Source: Winslowiella arboricola
Lineage (GTDB): Bacteria; Pseudomonadota; Gammaproteobacteria; Enterobacterales; Enterobacteriaceae
Assembly (NCBI RefSeq): GCF_025527015.1
Contig: NZ_JAODIM010000041.1
Location: 1 to 64,000 of the forward strand
Length of the DNA stretch: 64,000 bases
Reading direction: 5' to 3'
The notes beneath the pieces are model-generated. The model had not been told where the DNA came from. It saw only the letters and a program-made list of their open reading frames with translations, and did no database searches. Positions 26,626 to 37,542 of the stretch are shown here, piece after piece. The translations under genes and the position numbers were made by a program. Numbering within the stretch: position 1 is the first letter of the stretch; each line of letters opens with the position of its first letter.

Positions 26626-27981
26626 ATGGAACAACAACAAGGCGATGCGCTGAAGCGGGGATTAAAAAATCGCCATATCCAGCTTATTGCATTGGGTGGC
26701 GCTGTCGGTACCGGCTTGTTTCTGGGGATCGCGCAAACGATCAAAATGGCCGGTCCATCCGTACTGCTGGGTTACGCTATTGGCGGCTTTATTGCCTTTA
26801 TGATTATGCGTCAGCTGGGTGAGATGGTGGTGGAAGAGCCGGTAGCCGGTTCCTTTAGCCACTTCGCTTACAAATACTGGGGTGACTTTGCCGGCTTTGC
26901 TTCCGGCTGGAACTACTGGGTACTGTATGTGCTGGTGGCGATGGCTGAGCTGTCCGCGGTCGGGATTTATGTCCAGTACTGGTGGCCGGAGATCCCCACC
27001 TGGGTTTCTGCCGCCGTGTTCTTCTTAGTGATCAACGCCATTAACCTCTCCAACGTCAAAGTGTATGGCGAAATGGAGTTCTGGTTCGCCATCATTAAAG
27101 TGGTGGCAGTGGTCGGGATGATCGTTTTCGGTGGCTGGTTGCTGTTCAGCGGCACTGCCGGACCGGAAGCGAAGGTCAGCAATATCTGGGATATTGGCGG
27201 CTTCTTCCCGAACGGCGTCACCGGGCTGGTGATGGCGATGGCGGTGATTATGTTCTCCTTTGGTGGCCTGGAACTGATCGGTATTACCGCGGCCGAAGCA
27301 GATGATCCGGAAAAAAGCATTCCAAAAGCGACCAATCAGGTGCTGTATCGTATTCTGATTTTCTATATTGGTTCGCTGGCCGTGCTGCTTTCGCTCTATC
27401 CATGGACCAAAGTGGTCGCAGGCGGCAGCCCGTTTGTGATGATTTTCCACGATCTCGGCGACAGCCTGGTGGCGAATGCATTAAACGTGGTGATTCTGAC
27501 CGCTGCATTGTCGGTGTATAACAGCTGCGTTTACAGCAACAGCCGGATGCTCTACGGCCTGGCGAAACAGGGCAACGGCCCGAAAGCGCTGCTGAAGGTA
27601 GATGCGCGTGGTGTGCCGGTAATCGCGATTGGCGTCTCCGCACTGGCCACCGCCATCTGCGTGCTGGTTAACTATCTGATGCCTGGTGAAGCGTTCGGCA
27701 TTCTGATGGCGCTGGTGGTTTCTGCGCTGGTGATCAACTGGGCAATGATTAGCCTTGCTCACCTGAAATTCCGTCGTAAGAAAGATCAGCAGGGTGTGAC
27801 CACGCGCTTTAAAGCGCTGTTCTATCCGATCGGTAACTGGATCTGCCTGGTGTTCCTCGCCGGTATTCTGGTGATTATGGCGATGACACCAGGTATGGCG
27901 ATCTCGGTATGGCTGATCCCGGTATGGGTGCTGATCCTTGCTATCGGCTACTTGATTAAGAGCAAAGCGCAGAAGGCGTAA
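26626..27981 (+). CDS. aroP: aromatic amino acid:H+ symporter
   Basis: A 451-residue amino acid/polyamine/organocation permease with twelve predicted helices. The N-terminal LKRGLKNRHIQLIALGGAVGTGLF-type start (residues about 9-32) and the EMVVEEPVAGSFSHFA loop are typical of AroP/PheP. It takes up Phe, Tyr and Trp. The position divergent to pdhR is the same as in E. coli, which supports aroP over the paralogue pheP. ACGAGG lies upstream of the ATG. Confidence 0.93.
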   Translation: MEQQQGDALKRGLKNRHIQLIALGGAVGTGLFLGIAQTIKMAGPSVLLGYAIGGFIAFMIMRQLGEMVVEEPVAGSFSHFAYKYWGDFAGFASGWNYWVLYVLVAMAELSAVGIYVQYWWPEIPTWVSAAVFFLVINAINLSNVKVYGEMEFWFAIIKVVAVVGMIVFGGWLLFSGTAGPEAKVSNIWDIGGFFPNGVTGLVMAMAVIMFSFGGLELIGITAAEADDPEKSIPKATNQVLYRILIFYIGSLAVLLSLYPWTKVVAGGSPFVMIFHDLGDSLVANALNVVILTAALSVYNSCVYSNSRMLYGLAKQGNGPKALLKVDARGVPVIAIGVSALATAICVLVNYLMPGEAFGILMALVVSALVINWAMISLAHLKFRRKKDQQGVTTRFKALFYPIGNWICLVFLAGILVIMAMTPGMAISVWLIPVWVLILAIGYLIKSKAQKA

Positions 27982-27990
27982 TATTGTCGG

Positions 27991-28052
27991 CGGGCGGCGA
28001 TAACGCCGCTCCTACATGAAGCCTGTCGTAAGGGCGGCGTTATCGCCGCCCG
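27991..28052. repeat. GGCGGCG palindromic repeat pair
   Basis: Two family palindromes lie between aroP and the symporter gene: GGGCGGCGATAACGCCGCTCC and, about 22 bases on, AGGGCGGCGTTATCGCCGCCC in opposite orientation. It could terminate or protect the aroP message. Confidence 0.75.
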
Positions 28053-28195
28053 TTTTAATGATCTCCCTCACACTTTTCCCTGCTCAGTTATTTTGTCCAT
28101 CTGTGCGACGCTTTCCTGCTGCGCAGGCGCAGACATAAACATCAATAATGTTTCCCACAACACAGGATGACCATCCAGGGGCGGGAGAACAGACA

Positions 28196-29608
28196 ATGAA
28201 GGCAACAGCGCTTTCGGTTAAAGAAAAAATTGGCTACGGCATGGGTGATGCGGGTTGCAATATGATCGGCGGCGCCATCATGTTGTTCCTCAGTTACTTT
28301 TACACCGATGTGTTTGGCCTGGCGCCAGCGATGGTCGGCATCCTGCTGCTGTCGGTGCGGGTGCTGGATGCGGTTACCGACCCGATTATGGGAGCGATTG
28401 CCGACCGCACGCGCAGCCGCTGGGGGCGTTTTCGTCCGTGGCTGTTATGGGTTTCGGTACCTTATGTGCTGTTTAGCGTACTGATGTTTACCACCCCCGA
28501 GTGGAGTTATCAGAGCAAGGTGATCTATGCCTTTGTCACCTACTTCCTGATGTCACTGGCCTATACCGCGATTAATATTCCTTACTGTTCACTCGGCGGG
28601 GTGATTACCAATGATCCTGGCGAACGCGTCTCCTGTCAGTCTTACCGTTTTGTCATGGTCGGCATCGCCACGCTGATTCTGTCCCTGTCGCTGCTGCCGC
28701 TGGCAGAGTGGTTTGGCGGCGCAGACCGGGCGCGCGGCTATCAGATGGCGATGGGCGTTCTGGCGACCATCGGGCTGTTTATGTTTCTGTTCTGCTTTGC
28801 CACGGTGCGTGAGCGCATCACTCCGGCGGTGCCGAGTAATGACGATCTGAAAGCTGACCTGAAAGATGTGTGGAAAAACGATCAGTGGGTGCGCATTCTG
28901 CTGCTGACCTTCTGCAACGTCTGCCCTGGTTTTATCCGCATGGCTGCCACTATGTACTACGTGACCTGGGTGATGCAGCAGTCGACCAGCTTCGCCACAC
29001 TGTTTATCAGCCTTGGGGTGGTCGGCATGATGATTGGCAGTACGCTGGCGAAACCGCTGACCGACCGCTGGTGCAAACTGAAAGTGTTTTTCTGGACCAA
29101 TATCGTGCTGGCGATCTTCTCAACCGGTTTTTACTTCCTCGATCCGCATGCCACGGTATTAATTCTGGTGATGTACTTCCTGCTGAATATCTTCCATCAG
29201 ATCCCATCGCCGCTGCACTGGTCGCTGATGGCCGATGTCGATGATTACGGCGAATGGAAAACCGGTAAGCGCAGTACCGGCATCAGCTTCTCCGGCAACC
29301 TGTTTTTCCTGAAGGTGGGACTGGCGGTAGCCGGGGCGATGGTCGGTTTTCTGCTGTCATGGTACGGCTACGACGCAGGCGCCAGACAGCAAAGCGCCAC
29401 GGCGATTAACGGTATTATGCTGCTGTTTACCGTGATCCCGGGTATCGGCTATCTGATTACCGCAGGCGTTATTCGTCTGCTAAAAGTTGACCGCCAGCTG
29501 ATGCAGACCATTCAGATCGATCTGGCTAAACGACGCGAAAACTATCGCGAACTGAGCGACTATCGTGAAGGCAAACCTGTTGATATCAAACCTGAAGGAG
29601 TGGCGTAA
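28196..29608 (+). CDS. GPH-family glycoside:cation symporter
   Basis: A 470-residue member of the glycoside-pentoside-hexuronide:cation symporter family (relatives MelB, XynT, YicJ). The N-terminal KEKIGYGMGDAGCNMIGG and the DAVTDPIMGAIADRTRSRWGRFRPW loop (about residues 60-84) are family hallmarks; twelve helices are expected. The ATG at 28196 has GGGAG upstream and is preferred to 28148. It is coupled to a GH43 enzyme gene by TAATG overlap, so the substrate is probably an arabino- or xylo-oligosaccharide. Confidence 0.88.
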   Translation: MKATALSVKEKIGYGMGDAGCNMIGGAIMLFLSYFYTDVFGLAPAMVGILLLSVRVLDAVTDPIMGAIADRTRSRWGRFRPWLLWVSVPYVLFSVLMFTTPEWSYQSKVIYAFVTYFLMSLAYTAINIPYCSLGGVITNDPGERVSCQSYRFVMVGIATLILSLSLLPLAEWFGGADRARGYQMAMGVLATIGLFMFLFCFATVRERITPAVPSNDDLKADLKDVWKNDQWVRILLLTFCNVCPGFIRMAATMYYVTWVMQQSTSFATLFISLGVVGMMIGSTLAKPLTDRWCKLKVFFWTNIVLAIFSTGFYFLDPHATVLILVMYFLLNIFHQIPSPLHWSLMADVDDYGEWKTGKRSTGISFSGNLFFLKVGLAVAGAMVGFLLSWYGYDAGARQQSATAINGIMLLFTVIPGIGYLITAGVIRLLKVDRQLMQTIQIDLAKRRENYRELSDYREGKPVDIKPEGVA

Positions 29609-30558
29609 TGCAGAACCAGAGCTGGCCTAACCCATTTATTGAGCAGCGCGCTGACCCCTTTATCCTGCGCCATAAAGATCACTACTACTTTATCGCCTCA
29701 GTACCCGAATATGACCGTCTGGAGATCCGCCGCGCCGATACGCTGAACGGACTACGTGAGGCCAGCGCCGTGGTCGTGTGGCGTAAACCGGACAGCGGCC
29801 CGATGAGTGAACTGATCTGGGCGCCGGAGCTGCACTATATCGAGGGACGCTGGATGATCTATTTCGCCGCGGCCCCCAGCAGAGCGATTAAAGACGGGCT
29901 GTTTCAGCACCGCATGTTCGCGCTGGAGTGTACTGACAGCGATCCCCTCAGCGGCAACTGGCAGCAACGCGGGCAGATCCGTACGCCGATCGACAGCTTT
30001 GCGCTGGACGCCACCGTATTTCAGCATCAGGGCAAGAACTGGTATTTATGGGCGCAGAAAGATCCGCTAATCCCCGGCAACTCCAACCTCTATCTGGCCG
30101 AGCTGGAAAATCCCTGGACGTTAAAAAACCCGCCAGTAATGCTCAGCCGTCCGCAATATCAGTGGGAGTGCGCCGGTTTCAGCGTTAACGAAGGACCGGC
30201 AGCGATCCGTCACGGCAACAAGTTGTTTATCAGCTATTCCGCCAGTGCGACCGATGAAAACTACTGCATGGGATTGTTGTGGATTGATGCCGGGGCGGAT
30301 CCGCTGCGCCCGGCCAACTGGTCTAAATCGGCGCGTCCGGTGTTTACCACCCACTGGCTGCACCGGCAATATGGCCCGGGACATAACAGCTTTACGACGG
30401 CGGAAAATGGCGAGGATGTGCTGGTTTATCATGCGCGTAACTACACGGAAATCGAGGGCGACCCGTTATGGGATCCGAACCGCCACACGCGCATCAAAAG
30501 CTTTAGCTGGGATGCTGACGGTATGCCCAACTTTGGCGTACCGCCAGCCGAAGAGTAG
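29608..30558 (+). CDS. GH43-family glycoside hydrolase, probably alpha-L-arabinofuranosidase
   Basis: A 316-residue five-bladed beta-propeller enzyme. The three catalytic carboxylates of GH43 are visible: general base Asp in RADPFIL (about residue 16), the pKa-modulating Asp in FALDATVF (about 133), and general acid Glu in NEGPAAI (about 195). There is no signal peptide, so it should act in the cytoplasm on oligosaccharides brought in by the coupled symporter. Arabinosidase versus xylosidase cannot be settled from sequence alone. It ends directly against the convergent ampE. Confidence 0.87.
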   Translation: MQNQSWPNPFIEQRADPFILRHKDHYYFIASVPEYDRLEIRRADTLNGLREASAVVVWRKPDSGPMSELIWAPELHYIEGRWMIYFAAAPSRAIKDGLFQHRMFALECTDSDPLSGNWQQRGQIRTPIDSFALDATVFQHQGKNWYLWAQKDPLIPGNSNLYLAELENPWTLKNPPVMLSRPQYQWECAGFSVNEGPAAIRHGNKLFISYSASATDENYCMGLLWIDAGADPLRPANWSKSARPVFTTHWLHRQYGPGHNSFTTAENGEDVLVYHARNYTEIEGDPLWDPNRHTRIKSFSWDADGMPNFGVPPAEE

Positions 30559-31413
30559 TTACACCAGGGTGCCGTAAATCGTCAGTATCGCTACCACCAC
30601 CACCAGCACTAACGACACTTTTTTCGCCAGAGACACCGCCACGCGCGGTGTTTCAGTTTTATCCAGATGGGGATCGCGTGCCAGCGAGAACTGCGCCAGT
30701 TGCGTCAGCACCTGATATTGCGAACTGTGGCGATCGCCAAGCGAAGCAAACCAGGCTGGCAGCGCGCGCTCACCGTGCCCCAGCAGAGCGTAGGCCACCC
30801 CGGCCAGACGCACCGGGATCCAGTCCAGCCAGTGTAATACCGCATCAATGCCGGATTGCGAACGCTCCAGTGGCGTATGATGTCGCGCCAGCCAGCTCTG
30901 CCAGCCGCGTAAAAAGGCATAACCCACCAGCAGCACCGGCCCCCACGGGCCACCCACCACAAACCAGAACATCGGCGCCAGATAAAAACGGTAGTTAATC
31001 CACAGCAAGGCATTCTGCAGTTCACGCAGGTATTCGCGCTCGTCACAATCCACCGGGATACCGTGGATCAGCGTCAGTTCTTCCGCCATCGCATCACGCG
31101 CGTTAGCGTCGTTATGGCTGGCCGCCTTCAGATAAGCATGATAATGCAGGCGCACCGAACCGGCGCCGATACAGAGCAGGCCCACCAGAATCCAGAAAAT
31201 CAGCTGCACCACGCCAAAGAACAGTCCTTTTAGCGACCCGATTACCACCATAACCATCGCCATCGCGATCAGCGTCATCAGTAAAGTACGCAGCAGCGAA
31301 AAGCGCCGTTGCCGGCGGAATAACGGTTCCAGTCGGTGATCCAGTTGCCAGTGCTCACCCGATTTAAACAGGCGTTCCCAACCTAACACCAGCAATAAGC
31401 TAAACAAGGTCAT
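30559..31413 (-). CDS. ampE: AmpE inner-membrane regulatory protein
   Basis: A 284-residue inner-membrane protein, as in E. coli, with an N-terminal helix ([16 protein letters not shown]), a helical pair near residues 40-75 and a C-terminal helix. It has a CobD/AmpE-like fold and is encoded with ampD in beta-lactamase-regulating loci, though its exact function is poorly defined. Its ATG overlaps the ampD stop by four bases. Confidence 0.93.
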   Translation of the reverse strand: MTLFSLLLVLGWERLFKSGEHWQLDHRLEPLFRRQRRFSLLRTLLMTLIAMAMVMVVIGSLKGLFFGVVQLIFWILVGLLCIGAGSVRLHYHAYLKAASHNDANARDAMAEELTLIHGIPVDCDEREYLRELQNALLWINYRFYLAPMFWFVVGGPWGPVLLVGYAFLRGWQSWLARHHTPLERSQSGIDAVLHWLDWIPVRLAGVAYALLGHGERALPAWFASLGDRHSSQYQVLTQLAQFSLARDPHLDKTETPRVAVSLAKKVSLVLVVVVAILTIYGTLV

Positions 31414-31985
31414 GCATTGCGCTCCTTCGGAGTGGCGTCCCTCGCCGGGCCTAAGGCGTGGCGAAATTTATCCCAGTCAAATGCCGGTCCGGGATCGGTT
31501 TTGCGCACCGGCGCAATATCGCTGTGGCCGGTAATACGCTCCACGGTCAGCGGATAGTGCTGCATTAACAGCTGTGTGACATCCTTCAGCGCCAGATACT
31601 GCGCATCGGTATAGGGAAGAATATCCGTACCTTCCAGCTCAATGCCGATCGAAAAATCATTACAGTTTTCGCGGCCCTGCCACAGAGAAACGCCCGCATG
31701 CCAGGCGCGCAGATGAAAAGGAACGTATTGCACAATTTCCCCGTCGCGGCGAATCAGGCAGTGGGCCGAGACGCGCAGATGGCTGATTTCAGCAAAAAAG
31801 GGATGGGCGCTGGCATCCAGCGTACCGGTAAACAGCGCATCAATATACGGGCCGCCAAACTCGCCAGGCGGCAAGCTGATATTGTGCACCACCAGCAATG
31901 ACGGCGCTTCATCCACCGGGCGTAAATTAAAATGTGGCGATGGCACCTGCTTCACACCCACTATCCAGCCATCCTGCAACTGCAT
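31410..31985 (-). CDS. ampD: 1,6-anhydro-N-acetylmuramyl-L-alanine amidase
   Basis: A 191-residue cytoplasmic zinc amidase that removes the peptide from anhydromuropeptides during cell-wall recycling, thereby limiting AmpR activation. Zn ligands are His in VVHNISLP (about 35) and His plus Asp in [14 protein letters not shown]. No signal peptide. The start at 31985 (MQLQDGW) is preferred because GGAGG..AAAGGGG precedes it; this fits E. coli AmpD (183 residues). Usually divergent from nadC directly, but here another gene intervenes. Confidence 0.96.
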   Translation of the reverse strand: MQLQDGWIVGVKQVPSPHFNLRPVDEAPSLLVVHNISLPPGEFGGPYIDALFTGTLDASAHPFFAEISHLRVSAHCLIRRDGEIVQYVPFHLRAWHAGVSLWQGRENCNDFSIGIELEGTDILPYTDAQYLALKDVTQLLMQHYPLTVERITGHSDIAPVRKTDPGPAFDWDKFRHALGPARDATPKERNA

Positions 31986-32044
31986 CCCCTTTCCTCCTGT
32001 CATCACCTTTTCTCCAGAGTAGCATGGTTTTTTTTGCTGCGAGT

Positions 32045-33247
32045 TCAGAAAAAGGTTTCCAGCGTCTCAATCACTTCCAGCTGCTCATCCACCACGCAGA
32101 GACGACGCCACTTATCAAAGGTCAGACAGGGATGCGAGGCGCCAAAGGCGATAATATCACCTGGCGTTAATTGATGATTATCGGGAACGTCAATAAAAGC
32201 ATGCTGATCCATCAGGCGGATCACCTGGTAATGCTCATCAAGCGCCAGTGCATTATGCTGACCTTGCGGATAGACCCGCAGCGGCACCGGCATGCTGTCA
32301 TGGGCGATATCGCGTTTACCCAGCGCGGCAATTACCCGCCCAGGCTCCGGCACCGACTGCACATAAGCGAACACTTCCATTGCTGGCAGCAAAGCGCTGT
32401 GCATTTGCGGATGGCGCACCAGCAGTGCATTCTGTGCCTGCTTATAGATACCGTGATCGTGAACCAGATAACAGCCGGGACGCATCAGGGTAATAAAAGC
32501 CTCGCGCGCATCCTCACGGGCAAAAGCGTCGGCAACCAGGTCATACCAGGCTGAACCAGAGGCGGTAATAATTGGCCGTTCAGTGGCAAACTTTCCGGCC
32601 GCTTTTAGTGCCAGCGCGGTTTTCACCAGCATGCTGATAAAGGCGGCAACGTCATGCTGTTCATTGTTGCTGGCGATCACCCCTTCATAGCCCTCAATGC
32701 CGCTGAGCGCCAGCGAGTGATACCGGGCAATCGCTTCAGTCACCTCATTAATCTGCTGCCCGGTACGGCAACCGCAGCGCCCGTTAACCACGCCCACTTC
32801 CAGCATCACATTCAGCGTAAGTCCCTGCTGCCGGAAAAACGCTCCCAGCTGATGCACATTAACCGCGCTGTCGACCAGGCAGTGAAATTCGATATCGCCC
32901 GCGCGCAGCAGATCGGCCACCAGCTGCATATCAGGGCGGCCCAACAGCTGATTCGCCAGCAGAATCCGCCGGATACCGTGCTGAGCCGCGACAACGCACT
33001 GGGTCGCAGTCGCCAGGGTAATCCCCCAGGCGCCCGCATCAATCTGACGACGGAACAGCGTCGGGGTCATGGTGGTTTTACCGTGCGGCGCCAGCTCAGC
33101 GCCATGCGCCGTGGCGTACTGCTGCATCCAGTGCAGATTATGTTGTAACGCCGACTGGTGTAATACCAGAGCAGGCAGGGAGACATCCCGCAGCAACTGT
33201 TTGCCGTTTACCGGCTGCCCTTTTTCCCGAATCGATATCACCTGCAT
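32045..33247 (-). CDS. D-threonine aldolase / D-serine dehydratase-like PLP enzyme
   Basis: A 400-residue fold-type III PLP enzyme with an alanine-racemase-like N-terminal barrel. The PLP lysine is in LAPHGKTTM (about residue 53) and the C-terminal metal-binding H-x-C is in SHPCLTFDKW, both features of the D-threonine aldolase / D-serine dehydratase family. The start at 33247 has AAGGA upstream. It is transcribed away from nadC and toward ampD. Since it lies between ampD and nadC, which are adjacent in E. coli, it is an insertion. Substrate (D-Ser, D-Thr or a 3-hydroxy-D-aspartate) is not determinable. Confidence 0.85.
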   Translation of the reverse strand: MQVISIREKGQPVNGKQLLRDVSLPALVLHQSALQHNLHWMQQYATAHGAELAPHGKTTMTPTLFRRQIDAGAWGITLATATQCVVAAQHGIRRILLANQLLGRPDMQLVADLLRAGDIEFHCLVDSAVNVHQLGAFFRQQGLTLNVMLEVGVVNGRCGCRTGQQINEVTEAIARYHSLALSGIEGYEGVIASNNEQHDVAAFISMLVKTALALKAAGKFATERPIITASGSAWYDLVADAFAREDAREAFITLMRPGCYLVHDHGIYKQAQNALLVRHPQMHSALLPAMEVFAYVQSVPEPGRVIAALGKRDIAHDSMPVPLRVYPQGQHNALALDEHYQVIRLMDQHAFIDVPDNHQLTPGDIIAFGASHPCLTFDKWRRLCVVDEQLEVIETLETFF

Positions 33248-33270
33248 GCTGTTCCTTATTCGATTAGTGA

Positions 33271-34278
<1,008 letters not shown>

Positions 34279-34284
34279 AACACG

Positions 34285-34342
34285 GGTGCCGATAACGGCT
34301 CCCCTACAATACCCGTAATGGCGGCGTTTTCGCCGCCCGTTC
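34285..34342. repeat. GGCGGCG palindromic repeat pair, one degenerate
   Basis: A degenerate palindrome (GGTGCCGATAACGGCTCC) is followed by CCCTACAATACC and an intact one, ATGGCGGCGTTTTCGCCGCCC. It lies between nadC and ppdD. No gene is seen from 34279 to 34488. Confidence 0.7.
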
Positions 34343-34488
34343 TGTGTCCCCGCTTCCATTCTGTTTGTCAGCTGTTGCCTGGCCGCTAAAACCTTTACGT
34401 GATCCCGCGCAGATTGCCGCTTTGCCACTGGTCTCCCGCTGGCCGTCTGCATAAGGTGCCGTCAGACACCTCAAGGAGAGCAGCAGTA

Positions 34489-34941
34489 ATGAACAAGCAT
34501 AAGCAACGCGGATTTACTCTGATTGAACTGATGATCGTGGTCGGCATCGTCGCTATTCTCAGCGCGATTGGCTTACCGGCGTATCAAAACTACCTGCAGA
34601 AAGCCGCACTCACCGATATGTTACAGACCATGGTGCCGTATAAAACGGCGGTGGAACTCTGCACCATTGAGCGTGGCGCTACCACTAACTGTAACGCTGG
34701 CAGCAATGGCGTGCCAACCGGCAGCGGCTCGCGCTATGTGCGCAGTGTGGCAATTACCGCCGGGGTGATTACGCTGGTCGGTCAGGAGAGCCTGGATGGC
34801 TTAACCGTAATATTAACCCCGGTCTGGGCCGCGGCTGATGGTCGTATTAGCTGGCAGCGCAGCTGTAACAGCACCCAGAGTGGCCTGGTCGATGCCTGCA
34901 ACGATGTGTTCCGGTTTGATGCTGCCGTGGGAGCGTTATAA
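34489..34941 (+). CDS. ppdD: type IV pilin major subunit
   Basis: A 150-residue prepilin. The class III leader is MNKHKQRG, cut before F9 by prepilin peptidase, followed by the conserved hydrophobic helix FTLIELMIVVGIVAILSAI with Glu at position 5 of the mature protein. Two Cys in the C-terminal part (CNSTQSGLVDAC) fit the pilin D-loop disulphide, and a second pair lies at CTIERGATTNC. AAGGAG lies upstream of the ATG. The stop overlaps the hofB start (TAATG). Confidence 0.95.
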   Translation: MNKHKQRGFTLIELMIVVGIVAILSAIGLPAYQNYLQKAALTDMLQTMVPYKTAVELCTIERGATTNCNAGSNGVPTGSGSRYVRSVAITAGVITLVGQESLDGLTVILTPVWAAADGRISWQRSCNSTQSGLVDACNDVFRFDAAVGAL

Positions 34942-36344
34942 TGGAGACGGCAAATCAGCGCACTATTCAGGCGCTCTGTCAGCGCTATCAGGCGATTATT
35001 CTGGAACATAATGCTCACCGCCTGCTGCTTGCCGTGAGTGAAAACCCTGCGCCGCAGATGATTGAAGCATTACGCTTCGCCAGTCAGTGTCATGTTGAGA
35101 TCGAGTGCTGGCCGCAGGCGCGTATCGAGCAATATAGTCAGCAGCCTTCAGCCAGCCCGGTAGCGCGCGAAAGCCGCCCTGACGAGGCGCAGGGTGCTTC
35201 GACGGTTGAGCTGGTGGAGCAGACCCTGCAAATCGCTGTCCAGCGGCGCGCCTCCGATATTCATTTTGAACCGCAGGCTAATGGATTACGCATTCGTCTG
35301 CGCATTGATGGTGTACTGCATCCGCTGCAAGGCAGTTATGACAATATCAGCGCCTCGCTGCTGGCGCGCCTGAAAATTCTCGGCAACCTGGATATCGCGG
35401 AGCGGCGAATGCCGCAGGACGGGCAATTTAGTCAGCAGATTAATGGTAAAGCCGAGTCCTTTCGCCTTTCCACCCTGCCAGTGCGCTTTGGCGAAAAAGC
35501 GGTGATTCGTTTGCTGCAGAGTGAAGCCCAGGCGATTGACCTCGATAAACTCGGCATGCCTGCCGCCGCGCTGCAATGTTATCGCGCCGCGCTGGCGCGT
35601 CCGCAGGGGTTGATCCTGGTCACCGGCCCTACCGGCAGCGGCAAAACGTTTACCCTCTATAGTGGCTTAAGCGCGTTAAACCAGCCGGGGAAAAATCTGT
35701 GCAGCGTCGAGGATCCGGTCGAGATCCCTTTGCCGGGAATCAATCAAACGCAAATCAACAGTAAATCCGGGCTCGATTTTCATCGCGTACTGCGTGCGCT
35801 GTTACGCCAGGATCCGGATGTGATTATGCTGGGGGAGATCCGTGACGGTGAAACCGCTGAAATTGCCATTAAAGCGGCGCAAACCGGCCATCTGGTGTTA
35901 TCGACCCTGCATACCAATTCAACCACCGAAACCCTGACCCGTCTGGGTCAGATGGGGATCCCCGGCTATCTGCTGGCATCAGCGCTCAAGCTGGTGATCG
36001 CCCAGCGTCTGGTGCGTCGTTTATGTCAGCGCTGCCGCCAGCCTGCCGCCGCGCTGACCCACTTCCCGCCCGCCCTGTGGCCGGGCGCGCTGCAAAGCTG
36101 GCGCGCCACAGGTTGTGATCACTGCTTTTCCGGCTATTACGGCCGCCTGGCGCTATTCGAGCTGCTGCCGATCAGCGACCCGCTACAACAGGCGATTGCC
36201 GCCAATGCCACTCCCGATGAACTGGCCAGCCTGGCGCAGCAGCAAGGCATGAACTCACTGTTTACCGAAGGCCTGCATGCGGTTTACCGTGGTGATACCT
36301 CACTGGAGGAGATCAATCGCATTGTAGGTGTCGGTGATGGCTAA
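34941..36344 (+). CDS. hofB: type IV pilus assembly ATPase, PilB/GspE type
   Basis: A 467-residue secretion/assembly ATPase that drives pilin extraction from the inner membrane. Walker A is TGPTGSGKT (about residue 228), the Asp box is CSVEDPVE, Walker B is DPDVIMLGEIRD, and the His box is HLVLSTLHTN. The C-terminal zinc motif CQRCRQ...CDHC is intact. It is homologous to E. coli HofB/GspE and lies in the same ppdD-hofB-hofC order. Its 3' end overlaps hofC. Confidence 0.95.
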   Translation: METANQRTIQALCQRYQAIILEHNAHRLLLAVSENPAPQMIEALRFASQCHVEIECWPQARIEQYSQQPSASPVARESRPDEAQGASTVELVEQTLQIAVQRRASDIHFEPQANGLRIRLRIDGVLHPLQGSYDNISASLLARLKILGNLDIAERRMPQDGQFSQQINGKAESFRLSTLPVRFGEKAVIRLLQSEAQAIDLDKLGMPAAALQCYRAALARPQGLILVTGPTGSGKTFTLYSGLSALNQPGKNLCSVEDPVEIPLPGINQTQINSKSGLDFHRVLRALLRQDPDVIMLGEIRDGETAEIAIKAAQTGHLVLSTLHTNSTTETLTRLGQMGIPGYLLASALKLVIAQRLVRRLCQRCRQPAAALTHFPPALWPGALQSWRATGCDHCFSGYYGRLALFELLPISDPLQQAIAANATPDELASLAQQQGMNSLFTEGLHAVYRGDTSLEEINRIVGVGDG

Positions 36345-37524
36345 CCATACGCTGTTCCACTGGCAGGCGATTGATGCCCGCGGTGACTTTGTTAGCGGCA
36401 GCCTTCTTGGCAATAGTTCGCTGGCAGTGATGCAACGCTTAATTGATGACGGCTGCTCGCCAGTGTCGATTAAACGCGGTAAAAGCTGGCGTCCATATGA
36501 ATGGCAATGGCAGCAAAAGATTATGCTGATTCGTCAGCTGGCAACCTTGCTGAAAGCGGGGATGACGCTGGCGCAGGGCATCAGGCTACTGGCCGAAGGC
36601 CATCCTCATCCCGGCTGGCAGGCGCTGTTACTGGAAATTCAGGCGCAAATCGAACAGGGCGAACCCTTTTCGGCAGTGCTGGGCCGCTGGCCGGAGATTT
36701 TTCCGCCGTTATTTCCGGCGCTGATGCATATCGGCGAAGTGACCGGCCAGCTGGATGAGTGCTGCTTTCAGCTGGCGCGTCAGCTGCAGCTGCAAAAGAA
36801 AGTGATGAAAGCGTTGCGCTACCCGCTATTTATTCTGCTGGTCGCCCTCGCGGTAACTCTGGGTATGCTGATATTGGTCTTACCGGAGTTTGTCTCGATT
36901 TACGCGGCGTTTGACGCCCCGCTGCCGGCGTTTACTGCGGCGGTGATGGCGTTATCTGAAACGCTGCAACAGGGCTTTATCCCACTGGCCGTCATCACCG
37001 TTATACCGCTGCTGCTATGGCGCAGCCAGCGTAAAAAACGCCCTGGCTGGCAGCGCAAAGAACAACAACTGTTGCTGCGCCTGCCGCTGATTTCATCCCT
37101 GTATCGCGGCAGCCAGCTTAGCCAGATTTTCACTACCCTGACCTTAACCCAGCAGGCCGGTCTGACCCTGCTGCAAAGCTTGCAGGCGGTAGAGAAAACC
37201 CTGAGTGACTGTTTGTGGTGCGAAGCCATCCGTGAGTTACAGCAGCATATTGCCGCGGGTAAACCGCTGCATCAGGCACTGGCGCAGCATCAACTTTTTA
37301 CGCCGCTCTGCCATCAGCTGATTAAAGTGGGTGAAGAGGCCGGTTCACTTGATATCTTACTGGCACGACTGGCGCAATGGCATGAAGAGCACACCCATGA
37401 GCTGGCGGATACGCTGGCCGCCACGCTGGAGCCGCTAATGATGGTGGTGATTGGATTGATTGTCGGCATCCTGGTGGTAGCAATGTACCTGCCGATATTT
37501 GGTCTGGGGGATGCGTTGGGGTAA
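36337..37524 (+). CDS. hofC: type IV pilus inner-membrane platform protein, PilC/GspF type
   Basis: About 395 residues with two GspF domains. The first contains LIRQLATLLKAGMTLAQGI and DECCFQLARQLQLQKKV; the second contains LTLTQQAGLTLLQSL and ends GILVVAMYLPIFGLGDALG. Three membrane segments are visible (about 165-190, 212-232 and 368-388). The ATG at 36337 is chosen; a GTG at 36328 gives three more residues. It overlaps hofB by 8 bases. Confidence 0.93.
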   Translation: MANHTLFHWQAIDARGDFVSGSLLGNSSLAVMQRLIDDGCSPVSIKRGKSWRPYEWQWQQKIMLIRQLATLLKAGMTLAQGIRLLAEGHPHPGWQALLLEIQAQIEQGEPFSAVLGRWPEIFPPLFPALMHIGEVTGQLDECCFQLARQLQLQKKVMKALRYPLFILLVALAVTLGMLILVLPEFVSIYAAFDAPLPAFTAAVMALSETLQQGFIPLAVITVIPLLLWRSQRKKRPGWQRKEQQLLLRLPLISSLYRGSQLSQIFTTLTLTQQAGLTLLQSLQAVEKTLSDCLWCEAIRELQQHIAAGKPLHQALAQHQLFTPLCHQLIKVGEEAGSLDILLARLAQWHEEHTHELADTLAATLEPLMMVVIGLIVGILVVAMYLPIFGLGDALG

Positions 37525-37542
37525 CGGCTGGTGCAAATTAAC

